Below are positions 22,668 to 35,102 of a stretch of 64,000 nucleotides of DNA, one piece after another (within the stretch, counting starts at the first letter, position 1; each line of letters starts with the position of its first letter). Made by a program: the position numbers and the translations under genes. The notes under the pieces are model-generated. The model searched no databases, was not told the DNA's origin, and worked only from the letters and a program-made list of their open reading frames with translations. The stretch comes from Prostheceraeus crozeri (lineage: Eukaryota; Platyhelminthes; Polycladida; Euryleptidae), in NCBI GenBank assembly GCA_907163375.1, contig CAJQUW010013606.1:55490-119489 (forward strand), given 5' to 3'.

Positions 22668-23373
22668 TCCCGGGATTCGGGATTACAAGCTCTCACCTGG
22701 GATCGAGGTTGACAAAATATAAGCACACCAGCTGTAGCTATATACAGGTAAAATGGCAAGATAATCAAAATCACAACTATTTGCTCAATGCATTGCTCTA
22801 GCACATTGAGATTCCAAAATCCCAAGCTCGGGATTGCGCGATTGAAGAATCATAACTCCCTATCGTGAGCTAATAACAACTGTGGTCAAATTAGAATAGT
22901 TCTTCCTGAATAGATTAATCCTGGGATTGAGTTAACCAGAGACTAATTATGTAAGTAAAAACTGTGGTCTAGTGAGCCGTTTGCCACCTAGATCTCAATC
23001 CCGAGGATTAGCTCGATTCCAAATCCCGGCATTGTGTGGCCTGTGCTTCACCAATGCTCATCTTCAAATTAGTCATGCTTTCAAATATTCTTAGTTTTGC
23101 TCAAATTCAAAGTCTTCAAAGTCAAATTCAAAGTCAAATTCAAATTCACAAGCTCAAATTCAAGTCTTGACCTTAAAACAGCCTCTTCAATGAATTATTG
23201 AAAATGCAACGTTTACGATTATACCGAAGTGTAAAGAGTAAATCTATTGAAGTATGTCTATCGTGTATGGGTTTGTGGTAGTTTTATCTTTGCCAATTTG
23301 CCTTGCTCTAGACAGAATACAGCTATATTGTTAATTTCTCAATCCCGGAATTTGAATCCCGAACGTGACACGA
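22668..23373. repeat. Cluster of AATCCCG/CGGGATT motifs (copy B)
   Basis: Counterpart of 13655-14360. Here the first motif reads CCCGGGATTCGGGATT, with one more G than in copy A. The low-complexity CAAATTCAAAGT run is at about 23100-23165. Confidence 0.5.
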
Positions 23374-25117
23374 ATATTCTAGAGTAAATAGGAAAGAAGT
23401 TGCTTACACCGCAGAGGACTGTTATTGAAGTTATCTCGTTTCAAGAACAGAAAATGAGATGTACTTTTAATTTGATTGAAAGTGTTCAAATTGTTGACAC
23501 AATTCGAAAAAGCTTCCATCATGAAAAGAGTGACTGAATGGTGATAATGCCAATTTTCCATTTTGTGTAATTTTATCTGCAGTCGTCAGTGAATAATTTG
23601 ACCAGAAATTTTCACTTTCATTCCTCCTGACCACAACTACACAGACAAAACTCCCCGACTTAGACGATGTAGTATTGATTTTTTTTATTACAATTTATGT
23701 TGTCATTGCTCCCCGACTATTTCATAAAAGTAGACCAGTAAGGAAAATTGTTTTCGATAAGTAGTTATCGTATAGCCTATGTATGATTGTCATGTCTGCT
23801 AATCGCTGCTGCTGTCAGCTTGTGAACTTATTATGATTGCTATTCTTTGGTTGCAACACAACAAACTCCGCTCAAAACTACGGTATCTTTGAATTTTGAT
23901 TCTTATTCTCAAAAATAGATCGCAATTTTTCTATTGTTGGACATATTATTATGAATTCCCACCACATTTCCATTTTTAAGTCTGATTTAATTATAGGCGA
24001 GACTAAATGACACTTTTTCTAAAGTGAATCATGTTTCTTTAAATAAAACACTCTATCATGACTTTACCTGAGTTAAATATCGAAACTTCTGCAATGTTGA
24101 CTAATTTACATGATTATTCAGCGATACACGCTTCAGCATCATCATTGTGGCCATCTTTAAATCGGACGCAATCATTCATTGTTGTGTTGATGATTTCAAT
24201 GATTGCAACCAAAAGTGCCCAATGCAATAACTAAAATGCACCATGCAATTGTACATTCAGACTTCCGTGACAAGAGGTATAGTGACCTCCAAATCACACA
24301 TTGCTTTCAAAAAATTCTATGATATAACGATGTTGCCCGCATTTTTTTAATGTAGGAATAAAAGCGGGCAGCAATCCCATGAATACACAAGTAGATGTAA
24401 GCAAACTGAAACTTCATATATATCTTTCACAATATCGTTGCAAAAATCATCATTTGCGGATGCATTGTCTACTTGTATTTCTGTGTATATGCTGCAATGA
24501 TATAGAAATAATGGTAGTTTGTACATTGCTGCTGCTGTCGGCCGTCATTTTTCAATTCTTATAACATAGAAGTTACTGCTACGATCACAGACTTCTAAAT
24601 TGTAGAGGAATTTTCTGTTACAGGAAGTCAATGGATAGATGTAGATGTGCCGTGTGTGCCACAAGTCACGCAGTTTTTCATGTTGTTATCATGTTGACAA
24701 AACTTTCTCAAATGTTGAGACACGCATCTTTATTTTATCAGATAAGACCCGAGGTTTGTGAAAAGTGTAAAATTAGTTACTAATTCATGAGTTTTTACTT
24801 AAAATCAGGTTAAACACATACGTAAGTTTTGATCACAGCAAAATTGCTGTAGCGTGCAATTGAAACAGTATCCATCCCGGGAATCAAAGAAGTCCTTAAC
24901 ATCACGCGATAGAAGCTTAAGATATCTATGCTATTAAGGTCAGATGATTACGAAAATGTCTCAGAAAAATTGTGACTGATGTTGAGGAATGGTGACTCAG
25001 AACACTGAGTTAATTGTGTACATTTGATATGGCTATGCGTGACTCAGCTATGTGAGACTCAGTAAAAAATCAATTGAACAGAATTTCAGAACATCGTTTG
25101 ATAGTGGAAAGGTGAAC
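23374..25117. other. Noncoding part of duplication unit (copy B)
   Basis: Counterpart of 14361-16103. No gene recognised. Confidence 0.5.
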
Positions 25118-25571
25118 ATGGATTTACATCAAAGAATCGAATGTTTTAAACTTTATTATTCTAACAATTGTAGCGCAACTGTAACCTTAAAGGGTTGCAA
25201 AACCGCACTTGGACTAAGAGCTGATCCTTTTAGTGCCACAACAATTAGTTGTCTGATTAAAAGATTCGAAGATACTGGGTCAGTCCTTGACTTGCCAAAA
25301 TCTGGGCGGTCCAGTCTTACTGACGATAGAAATGAAAAAAAGTATCTGAGACGTTGAAAACCTCTTTGGTGTGTCTTCCATAACCCAGGTGTCTGCAGCA
25401 AGTGCCATCCCAAAACGAAGTGTGTGACATGTCCTACATGTAGAAATACAGTTCTATCCATACAAGCTGCAGTTGACTCAAATTATGAGTGAAGATGATC
25501 ATCTGAAGCGAGATCAGTACGCACAATTGCTGCCCAGTCCATTTCAATTCCGCGCAATCATTTTGACATAG
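25118..25571 (+). pseudogene. Mariner/Tc1-like transposase remnant, N-terminal (copy B)
   Basis: Identical by eye to 16104-16557: a helix-turn-helix region from ATG 25118 to the stop at 25357, then the QLTQIMSEDDHLKRD linker in another frame to 25571. The breaks are shared with copy A, so the element died before the duplication. Confidence 0.7.
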
Positions 25572-26672
25572 AATTTTTCGGGCAACAATGTCAGACATTT
25601 TCAGGCACTTACACGTCCTTAAATGTTCAGCACAATTTCCATTAAAATACATGGTAATGTTGAAATAACAGCTGATATTTTGTATTTGAAGAAGCGAATA
25701 GGTGAAGCGTGAAGCACACTAAACTAAATCTCATGCAGCCTAGTTTATCGCAGAGAAAGGTTGCACAAGAAAATTTCAAAATGATTTCAAATTTTTGGAC
25801 ATTCAGGCACAAATTTGGGAGTGATGCCTATATAATTGCGCATGATTTCTTTTCTCTTTCAACTACAAATTTTACAATTCTGAGATTGACGTTGAAACGA
25901 GAGCTTGTTTCTACCTAAAAGGTCTGTTGAAGCAAAGATTGAGCACAAATGACTAGAAGTTAATGCGAGTGTAATCATTTTCCATCATCCCATTTTTCTG
26001 TATTTGCATTGTCGACATGTTATGTCGCTCCGCTGATGAAGAGTTTTCATTCTGTTCAGGGAATTATTTTTCAATTAATTACAATATTGTGAATGCATCC
26101 GCACCTCGTTCAATTTGAAATTTCGTCAGCGAAATTTTAAATTAAATCAGAGAATTTTGATGTCAATTTTTTAATCTTGACATAATTTGAACTTTTATAC
26201 CTAATTTTGTTGTGTTATAGAACTTAGTCGCATCTAAGTATTTAATGTGAATAATGTTTATCTTAATGACCTTGCATGTAGGAAGCCTTTCAATTTAACG
26301 TTACAGAAGACTTCTAACTTGGATAATGACATGAATCATCCCATGTATTTCTTATCAGAGAGTTCTGCATAGATGAGAACTTTTATAAAAGCACTATAGT
26401 TGACTTCATCATTCCCATACGCTTGTAAGAATTCAGCTTATTGAAGTTTTTGAACTCGCTCACATCTGTCGCATGATGCATGAGATGATATCATTTTCAT
26501 GAACTGTTGCATGCAATGTACGATAACAAAGGAAAATAGACATGTGGACGAAAGTGAGATCCTATTTGCCTAGATGGGGAACGCTCGGAAGCAGCTGTCT
26601 ATTCGCTTCTCTTAGACGACGAATCACAGAAATTTATCTTATCGATCTTTAGTTAACCTTGCATCATTTGTA

Positions 26673-28879
26673 CAGAGTTGGAAGTGGGTCGTGTGTCATG
26701 AGTCACAAAATCGAGTGGGTCACGTGGGTCGTGGGTCATGTTTTTCGGAAAAATTGGTGGGTGATGTGGGTCGTGGGTCACACTTAGCGTGGGTGATGTG
26801 GGTCGTGGGTCAGACTTCGTTGACCCACTTCCAGACAGTTTGACCCATGATAAATTGAAGTAATAAAGAAAAAGAAACAGAAGCCATTGAACGAGATAGC
26901 ATGCCATAGCAGCCAAAAAGAGTAGAAGTGGACCCTTTTTTTCTTTCAGTCGACTTTCCCATGCAGAAACCTACACAGCTTTTCTGACCCCGCATCGATT
27001 ACGACGAACACGCCGACGGTGACACTGTCTTCGATCCACTAAAATGATGGGGAAGTCAGCAAGAAAGTTTCCACTGATGTCAGAGCTGCCAAACAAATTG
27101 TCATACAAGTGTGCGTATCAGGTGAGGTGATATTTAGGAGCGTTTAAAATGTTTCTTGAAAGTATTCGACTTTTCCAAAGTTGACCTTCGTTTTATTTGT
27201 TTCGTTTGACTTTGTTTGTCTTTCGTAGAAAATATTCTCTGGTAGAGATTAGAAAGGTAAATCTCTAATGAAGATTGATCAGAGGGCTAAATATTTTTCA
27301 AATATGTAATTGCTCAAAATATCTCAATATATCAAATCAAACTATTATCAACATACATGCTTCATATCTAAACTATTATACCGTTCAATCTACTTTCGCA
27401 TCCTACATCATCCATGAATCCCATTGCTGATTCGATACATGATAATCTGAAATACGATAGATCATGCGACGGTCATTATTTAATATAGACTTATCCCTTT
27501 CGCACATACTTGATGCGGGTGGAGCTACATGTACAAGTACCCGTACACGTAGCGCCATTCAAATATATCAGTTCATCTATATGTACATTTTAGACTAATT
27601 CATGACTTGTCCTCGCGCAATTTATTATTCACGCGTTATACGCATGCTTACTCCATATGCTTTTCAATGAATGTCACTCTTGTATCAATTATGTAACTTT
27701 ATACTTCAATCAAGCATAAACGAAAGTTAATGAAATTTGAATCGGTTGCCATGTCAGATGCAACAAATATTAGTTTAACGATTTATCTGAGATAATTTTC
27801 ACACATGCAGTTTATATATCGTGCATGATATGTAATATCATATAAGTAATGTAGGCCGACTGCAATTTAATTGTTTAGTTTCATTTGATTTAGGAATGTA
27901 AAATTTGAACACAATCAACCGGATTTAGAAATTTGTAGGCCTATCCTTTTTGAGAGTGCAGTTCGTAGAGTTGAGATAATCGTACATGCACGTATATCCA
28001 GGAACTTTTATTATTTTGAGAATATAATTTGTTTTTTTCCTGAGTCTGAACGGCATCACTCAAAGACTATTTGACTTGATAGTGCACTACTGTCACCTGT
28101 AGCTGTAGATGCACTAACTGTGTGTAACGAGGCGATTAACAATAGATCAATTTGACGAACATGTATGGACCCAAGCGAGTAGAGCAATACTTCATAAACT
28201 TTACAAATTTTTTTTTTTTAATTTTGTTGGTGTCCCGATGGAAATAGATTTCCGAAGCAGGGCAAGAACTAAGCATTTCTAACAAAAATTGAAATTAAAG
28301 ATATGCTAATTTACAAATATTAGGTAAAATGTAGATACGCTGCTATATAATGAGCAGATTATTAAATAGATTATCAAATCTTAATTAGCCAAAATCAAAT
28401 TGTTTGTCGTTTATCTAGTGTCAAAGTAGTAATCTTAGTCTGTAGGGCACTCAACTTATCATGTTTCTACGAATTAAATAGGTTGCACTAAAAATAGTCA
28501 AGAATTCCGACGAGGAACATAATCGTTTAATTTTTTTAGAGCCTAAAACATTTGTGGTGGAAGCACTTTGATTAGAAGAAAATTTTCATAAGATTACAGG
28601 TGTATTAATCATGTGACAAGTGATCTGATGCACTCAAATCTTCATAACAAAGTTTAGCAATTTTAATATTACAAGGCCTCTGCCTAGACCTACACCTTTG
28701 AATGAAAATGAAACAAAAGACGATGCTAGAAAAGGAAATTGTACTCACATCATTCGCGCTTGCAGCATATGGGTCAGGTGGGTCAAGTAGGTCAAAATTA
28801 TGGTGGGTCATGTTTTCGTGAAAATTCGGTGGGTCCCGTGGGTCGCGGGTCAAGTTTAGTTGACCCACTTCCAACTCTG
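26673..28879. mobile_element. Nonautonomous hAT-like DNA transposon with TGGGTC arrays (copy B)
   Basis: Counterpart of 17659-19874, with the same CAGAGTTGGAAGTGGGTC ends and the same flanking octamers. It is 9 bases shorter: 8 are lost inside a diverged patch and one in a G run. It arose by the segmental duplication, not by a separate transposition. Confidence 0.8.
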
Positions 28880-29727
28880 CATTTCTATTTGTGTGTTTAA
28901 TGAATAATTTATCACATCAATTGTGTAAGACGCTAGCAATACTTTACATCAACTGGACATGCATGATTTTGGAGTTTTCTGAGGCAGATGGATGCCTCAA
29001 GCTGTCAATCATCGGTAAGTAGTTTTAATCGTTGAGATGTTATTGTGCTTCACTCCAATTCTAAACACGAAACTGCGTAATATATGTGACATTTGAAAGC
29101 GATCAGTCTATCCTTTATATACTTAAAATGCTTCCTTAATTCTGGTTTCTCTTTAATTAATTGCTACATTCCTCCAATCTCTAATCGCTTCTACAATTAT
29201 TGTAAATAAAATCATCAAATACTGAGTTGAATCTTCACTATTAACGCAAAAAGGACGTTTGAAAGTTTCGAAGGGGTCCAGACAGAATGGGTCCATAAAA
29301 GTTTAACTGAAATCTCATATTTGTGGTGACGTTTGAATAAATATGTCTTGATCTAGCATAAACTGATATAAAAATTCGCAAGAATGAGGTTTGTATTTGT
29401 ATTTCAAAATAAGGTCCAATCGGAGCAATCTGCACAATGTTGCAAAAATAATAGCACTAGAACTGGTTATGCAAAAAAGTCAAGTAAGTCAAGCAATATC
29501 TCCAAGGTAAGAATGAAGGCAATTTTGTAAAGGAACTAATCCTTGAACACTCAACACAATCTGAAGGCAAATCATTCCAAAATGGAACAACACGGCATGA
29601 GAACTAATTTCCTCGACACAATGAATTTGAAAATTGACTCTTCAATTTGTATTTACCTGTATGTCCACGCGTGCGACTTTCGGAATAAATTTCAAAGCAA
29701 ACATCAAGCGGTAGAGATGACCTCGAA

Positions 29728-32720
29728 TTATTTTAAAAACAGTGAAAAGGTTTTGGCGTAAACACCGCGCTTCCAAAGTCTTGATCCCGAGAATTGAACA
29801 GCGACTGTGATGTGGTAATCCAGATGTCGAATGTCAGAAAACATGCGGGTCATTCGTCTTTGGACATTTCCAATAGTCTCAATGTCTTTCAAAAGGAAAG
29901 GACACCATATTACAAAGCAAAACTCCAAATGAGGTCGAACGAATGCATTGTACGAGCGAATAAAGGCCGATGGGTCCAAAAATTTAAAACAAATTTTCAT
30001 GCAGCCTAATACTTGTTGAACTTGAGCAGCTGTCCTTATACAATGTAGCGAAGGCTTTAGGTCCTTTGAGATGATAACACCAAGGTCATTATGCGAGTCA
30101 CTTGATTTGATATCAACATCACCAAAGTTAAATCACAGCTGAGGATTTCTGCAGCAAAAATGAACACATTCACGCTTGTCGATGTTGATCTTTAAGCACC
30201 ATGTATTGCACCAGCGGATAAAGTGATTCGGATCGTTTTGGATATCAGCACCACTATGAAATTGAGGAACTGTCGAAATCAATTTAATGTCATCAGCAAA
30301 TTTGATAATTTGACAATTTGATATTACTTCATCAGCATAATCTACGTAAATGAGGAACAGTAGCTGGCCCAACACGCTCCCATGCGGGACACCAAAAAAT
30401 ATATCTCTCCAAGATGATACTGACTGCGAAGTGGTAACTCTCTGCTTTCTTTGTAGCAGAAAACATGATATCAATTTCAAAAGGCTGCCAGGAAAACCAT
30501 AGTAATGCAATTTCATAAAAAGTTCATCATAAGGAATTGAAACAAAAGCGCGACTTAGATCAATAAATATAACATCAGCAGCATGATTGAAATCAATTTC
30601 ACGGGTCACATATTCCAAGAATTGAAGTTGAGCAGTCATTGATGATTTGCTGGAAAGAGAACCATGTTGAGAGGTATTTAAAAGGTCATGCTTGAGTAAG
30701 TAGTCCATCATTTGATTTTTGATGACTCGTTCTAAAATTTTGCACAATACGCAAGTCAGAGAAATTGGACGATGATTACAGCAATCTGACTTCGAACGTT
30801 TCTTCAAAATAGGGGTAACATTTGCCATTTTCTATTCATAAGGGATGCAACCATTATAGAGAAGAGCACGTGAATGAAACAAGTACCGCTTTCTCTCGCC
30901 ATTAAAGGGAATACCTCATCTGTACCAGGAGATGAAAAAGATCGTAGAGATTTCAGGGCATCAGATACATTTCCATAATTGAATGAGATATCGTTCCGCT
31001 GAAAAGGATGAGTAGGCGTCATAGACACATCAATGCATGTTGTTACCTTCCACTATCAACGACGAAACGAAATATGAGTTTAAGGGGTCTGCAGTTTCAG
31101 TATCTGTGGATGACAGTGAACCATCAGACTTAATCACCGAAGACACCCCTTGCTTTGAACCCAAAGTATTTCTCACATAATTCCAGAGGCATTTTGGGTA
31201 TGATTCACAAGACGCAGAGATAAATCGTTCATAAGACCGTGGCATCAGAAACGGAATTCAATAGATCATCGTCAGTTTTCTTCCTCAAAGAATTCGCAAA
31301 GGATGAGCTACAATCACGCAGGCGTTTATACATTTTCTTTCTTGAGTTGAATGCCTTCCTTACTTCACCAGCAGACGGAATATCATATACCAACCGTTTC
31401 TTCTGTCTCTTGGAAATCGAATGATCAGCAGCTGTTAACAGAATTGACTTAATGGTATACCACATTACATCTCTACGTCAGTATTCTGTAGAATGTCATC
31501 CCATGCAAAACTTGAAATGAAGTCACGATAAAAATCCCAGTTAGCCCTGGAGAAATCGAACACGGTCGGGGCATCCTTTAAAGCAGAAAAGCGATCGCAC
31601 ATTACATAGAACAGACTTATGGTCACTACAGGGAAAAGGTTCACGACCTTCAGTTTTAATGATAGATGCATCATTGGAAAAACTAGATCCAGTAAGTTAT
31701 TTCCATGAGTAGTTGATGTAACGACTTGTGTGAGAAAATCGTCAAAATACATTCCGTAAATGCTCTTGAGTTACTTGAAGGGCATGTGTGTATGTTAAGC
31801 CAGTCAATAGCAGGAAAATTAAAATCGCCAAAAATAAGTAAGAAATCAAACTGACGTAACAAACATAATCAAATAAATCTATCAGAATACCCTCTTGATT
31901 GTCAGGATTGTTAGGTGGTCTATAAATACATCTCATCAATGCTCATCTTGGCCGGGCTCGATCCAGTAGCAGCCTCCCGGATGATCGGGTAGCACGGGGT
32001 GGCCCCTCAGTCCGTTGCTTCCACATGGCTTGGTCGGAGGCCATGTCTTCGATTATCGATGTGACCTTCATTCTACTCTTTATCACAGTTCTCCAACTTG
32101 TTCTCGGTCTTCCCTTTCTTCTGTCGACAGGTTCTTGTTTCCATGCTGTTTTGCAGATGTTATCCTCTGGTCTTCTGAGCAGATGTCCGAACCATCTCCA
32201 TCGGTGAGTCTCAATTTCTTTGCTTATTGGGGGTACTTTAAGCATACGACGGATTTTATCGTTTCTTATTCTATCCTTCTTTGTCTTCCCCATTGACCAC
32301 CTCAGCATCCTCATCTCTGATACCTCCATCGCAATAAGGTCAGCTTTCTTCGGGATCCAGAATTCATCCCATCAATAATGAATGATTATCATCAACTGGA
32401 ATCTGACACCATGCGGAATCTATTGACGAATCGAGTAAAGCGTCTGGTGGATTAAATGACACCGGGTGAAGTCTCTGATTGACCAGGAAAAATACGCCAC
32501 CACCAAATCGATTTTTACGATCTGAGCGAAATAAGCAATACTCAGGAGCGGTGATAACTGAATCCAAAAGTCATCCTCTTAAAATAAAGATTTTATTATT
32601 ATTATAAAAGAGATGCTCGACCCCAAGTCTAAGTAGCAGCAAAAAATGTGGTGAATGAACATCCAAAAAAACTTTTAGCAGAAGGAGTTTGTTGTCAATT
32701 GAACGAACATTTGCTAATAT
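29728..32720 (-). pseudogene. LINE ORF2: endonuclease and reverse transcriptase, broken
   Basis: The endonuclease begins with NVRSIDNKLLLL (near 32700), followed by EYCLFRSDRKNRFGGGVFFL (near 32540), CIYRPPNNPDN (near 31935) and THGNNLLDLVF (near 31700), which are standard positions in APE-type LINE endonucleases. RT motifs run SSPGTDEVFP (near 30940), NHRPISLTCVLCKILERV (near 30770), FIDLSRAFVSIPYDEL (near 30560), VPHGSVLGQLLF (near 30385) and IKFADDIKLIS (near 30300), with FADD as the active site. The C-terminal VQRRMTRMF segment lies at 29728-30000. The frame is broken in several places, including a short AAT-rich stretch near 32590 that replaces the ITETWL region. PHGS instead of the usual PQGS is a noticeable change. 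Confidence 0.8.
31941..32366 (-). mobile_element. Nested 5'-truncated LINE fragment from a different family
   Basis: This 426-bp insert is flanked by CATCTCATCAAT (31929-31940) and CATCCCATCAAT (32367-32378), a 12-bp target duplication with one difference. It encodes the C-terminal tail of another LINE ORF2 on the minus strand: EMRMLRWSMGKTKKDRIRN, THRWRWFGHLLRRPED and GRPRTSW, a signature seen after the RT in RTE-like and related LINEs. Removing the insert and one repeat restores the host LINE's endonuclease frame (HSLLM followed by RCIYRPP), which supports insertion. It has no poly(A) tail. Confidence 0.85.
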
Positions 32721-32744
32721 GACATTAAAAGACAACTTGTTCAG

Positions 32745-33505
32745 TCAGTTATTTGATGTGCTATTTGTAGTTATTCGCTGCACAATTTTTCCATAACAAA
32801 GGACGACATTTTCACCAGCATCTCGGCGACGTTTGAGTTCATCATGTAGAGTCTTCGTTGTTTCCCTATGTCTGAGAGTAAGATCAAGCTTGATATAGAC
32901 TTTCGGCTATCGATCATTCATGGACTTCAAACGCTTTGCTTCCCTCAACAGTTTAGACCTCAAATCGCGGTTTGGTGATGTTACTTTTATCGGTCTTAGA
33001 CGAGGATTACTTTTCTTACCAAGTCGAAAGCAGGATTGAACCTTGAAACCTTGAAATTTGGGATATTCAAAGACGAAGCTAAATCTCGGAGCAGTGTTGA
33101 ATCATGATCAGCGACTGCATCACTGACTATCACGGTGTCATCACTTGAGTCCGGCACTTTAAACCAAAAATGATTACATTGTCTCGTTTTTTCTCAATTT
33201 CTTGCAACTCAGTAATTGTCCCAACAACAACATCAGAGATTATGGATTCAGAGGACGGCACTTTACGATTGTCATCAAGCTTAGATAAAGCATCTAACTT
33301 ATCCTCTAGTATATGTATACGTCGAAAAACCATGGAGAAATCAAAACGCTTTCACATTTCACAAATGAGGGTGGCCTGATCAATTCCATGGCAGGCTTTC
33401 ACGACATTCGCAGGAATCCCACTGCAATCTTTCTTCTTGTGATATCTACTCTTGCAAATTGAACATTGAAAATATTCATTTCCAGGGATATGAGTTTTCA
33501 ATTTA
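32745..33505 (-). pseudogene. LINE ORF1 with PHD-like finger, coiled coil and RRM-like end
   Basis: The N-terminal part (about 33505-33365) reads CPKLKTHIPGNEYFQCSICK, then RYHKKKDCSGIP, then C and C further on. This Cys/His spacing is that of the PHD-like finger found in some CR1 ORF1 proteins. A helical region follows (HILEDKLDALSKLDDNRKV, near 33310), then KKRDNVIIFGLK, the usual start of the RRM-like core. The C-terminal part has RLGKKSNPRLRPIKV and VYIKLDLTLRHRETTKTLHD (near 32870), ending at a stop at 32745-32747. At least one in-frame stop and one frameshift break it. Confidence 0.7.
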
Positions 33506-33628
33506 GGACAATCAATTAGCAAAAAAATTGATCAGCTTTGACCCAATGACTTGTAGAAATGGAAATCGTTCGACTTGTAACACTACTCCTTCATTCTGTA
33601 AATGTAGGCTACCTCTAACATAGATTCC

Positions 33629-34673
33629 CAGAGTTGGAAGTGGGTCAACGAAGCTTAACCCACGACCCACCTGACCCACCGACTATTCACGAAAACATGA
33701 CCCACTTGACCCACCTAACCCATATGCTGCAAGGGTAAATGATGTGCGTGCAATTTCCTTTTCTGGTAACATCTTTAGTTTCATTTTCATTCAAGATTCT
33801 ATGTCTATCTAGGTAGAGGCCTCGTAGTATCAAAATTATTTTTAAGATTTGTTATGAAGATTCAAGTGTATCAGATCACTTATCACATGATAAAAAGACA
33901 TGCAACCTCATCAAAATTATCTTATAATCAAAGTTCATGTACAACAAATGCCTAAAGTTCTAATAAAATTCAACTTTTCTGTTTCTTTTTATAACTATTG
34001 ACTATCCTTTTTAGTGCCACCTGTTTAACTCGTAGAGAGAGGTTTTGTTAAGTTGAGGGCCCTACAGACTAAATTTCAAATGTTACATTTCTTAATCAAA
34101 TGAAGCTAGAAAATAGGGTTGCAGTAGGCCCAAATCATTTATTCATGCATTTATTATGTTAGATACAGCATGTGTGAAAATTATCCAACAAAAAATCGTC
34201 AAACTAATATTTTGCTGCTTCTGATGGCAATCGATTCAAATTTCATTAACTTCCGCTAATGCTAGATTAGCCACGTTCACGGAACATGGCCGTGAACATG
34301 CCTACTGGATGTAGGTGAAATGCATCGGCATCAGTAAAGCGGTATTTTCATTTTTCACCTAAGATCGGGTTACCCTGAGTCCTCCCACAATTTTCACCCC
34401 CTTCAATGGCACTGACTCAATCATTTTTCATGAATGATTAGAAAATGAATAAATAAAATTTACTATATTTGAGATTGTCAAATCTATCATGGGTCAGACT
34501 GGTTGGAAGTGGGTCAGCGAAGTCTGACCCACGATCCCACGGCATATGTGACCCATGACCCCCCTGACCCACCAACTTTTCGGAAAACATGACCCACGAC
34601 CCACGTGACCAACGCGATTTTGTGACCCATTTGAAACATTTGACCCATGACCCACGACCCACTTCCAACTCTG
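33629..34673. mobile_element. Nonautonomous hAT-like transposon with TGGGTC arrays, third copy
   Basis: The ends are the same CAGAGTTGGAAGTGGGTC and its complement, flanked by a perfect 8-bp target duplication, TAGATTCC (33621-33628 and 34674-34681). It is 1045 bp, half the length of the copies at 17659 and 26673. It is inverted relative to them: its left 280 bases match their right end in complement at roughly 80-85% by eye. Both ends have GACCCA/TGGGTC arrays. An inner palindrome (TTCACGGAACATGGCCGTGAA, about 34279) has no counterpart I can see in the longer copies. No transposase is encoded. Confidence 0.88.
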
Positions 34674-34867
34674 TAGATTCCAAACAATGCCGCATGCACG
34701 TTCAACACAGAGGTCTCGTCCAATATAATGTACCCTCGACTACAGATGCTGGCAGTAGAAATAGAAAAGTGGAATGATCAACATCTGTTTAGGAAGTAAA
34801 AAAATATACATTAAAAACAACAGGAAACCGATGGAAGTAAGCCATAGAACTACAATGATATTACTAC

Positions 34868-35023
34868 ACCGATCAGGGCGGGGCGCGGTCCGGTCCGACG
34901 CTTGGTCGGGACCGGACCGTGCAGACCGAGCGACCCTCAATACGTGACTCATTTTTTGTACGCTGTGACTGGTCACGGTCCGTTCTGACGCTCGGTCCGG
35001 ACTGGGCGACCCTAGGCCTAATA
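34868..35023. repeat. GC-rich patch of GGTCCG/CGGACC motifs
   Basis: This is strikingly GC-rich for the window. GGTCCG or CGGACC-type motifs recur in both orientations, and two related blocks (about 34874-34936 and 34975-35020) share GACGCTnGGTC and GCGACCCT. The arrangement resembles one end, or a whole short copy, of a nonautonomous DNA transposon. Terminal repeats were not resolved. Confidence 0.5.
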
Positions 35024-35102
35024 ATAAGCCAAAATGAGCGACTCCATTACTAACAATGAGATTAAATACACGATAGATCAGATTGCCATGCAAAAGATGT
35101 GC

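Larger units (their letters stand above)
21517..30514. repeat. Tandem 9.0-kb duplication, copy B
   Basis: Second copy of the unit at 12513-21509, with the same contents in the same order and orientation. Differences include a 6-bp insertion near 21777, a triplet gain near 22253, several single-base changes, and a dense patch near 27535-27660. At its right end the sequence continues into the full LINE, so this edge is ancestral and copy A's right edge is the duplication breakpoint. Confidence 0.95.
29470..33620 (-). mobile_element. CR1-like LINE with PHD-type ORF1, containing a nested insertion
   Basis: Minus-strand order: ORF1 (about 33505-32745) with an N-terminal PHD-like finger, APE endonuclease (about 32720-31465, interrupted by a nested insert at 31941-32366), then RT (about 31460-29728). 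The 3' limit near 29470 is an estimate. The 5' end lies just inside the neighbouring hAT-like element at 33629. Several stops and frameshifts make it inactive. Its 3' quarter is duplicated at 20460-21509. Confidence 0.85.
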
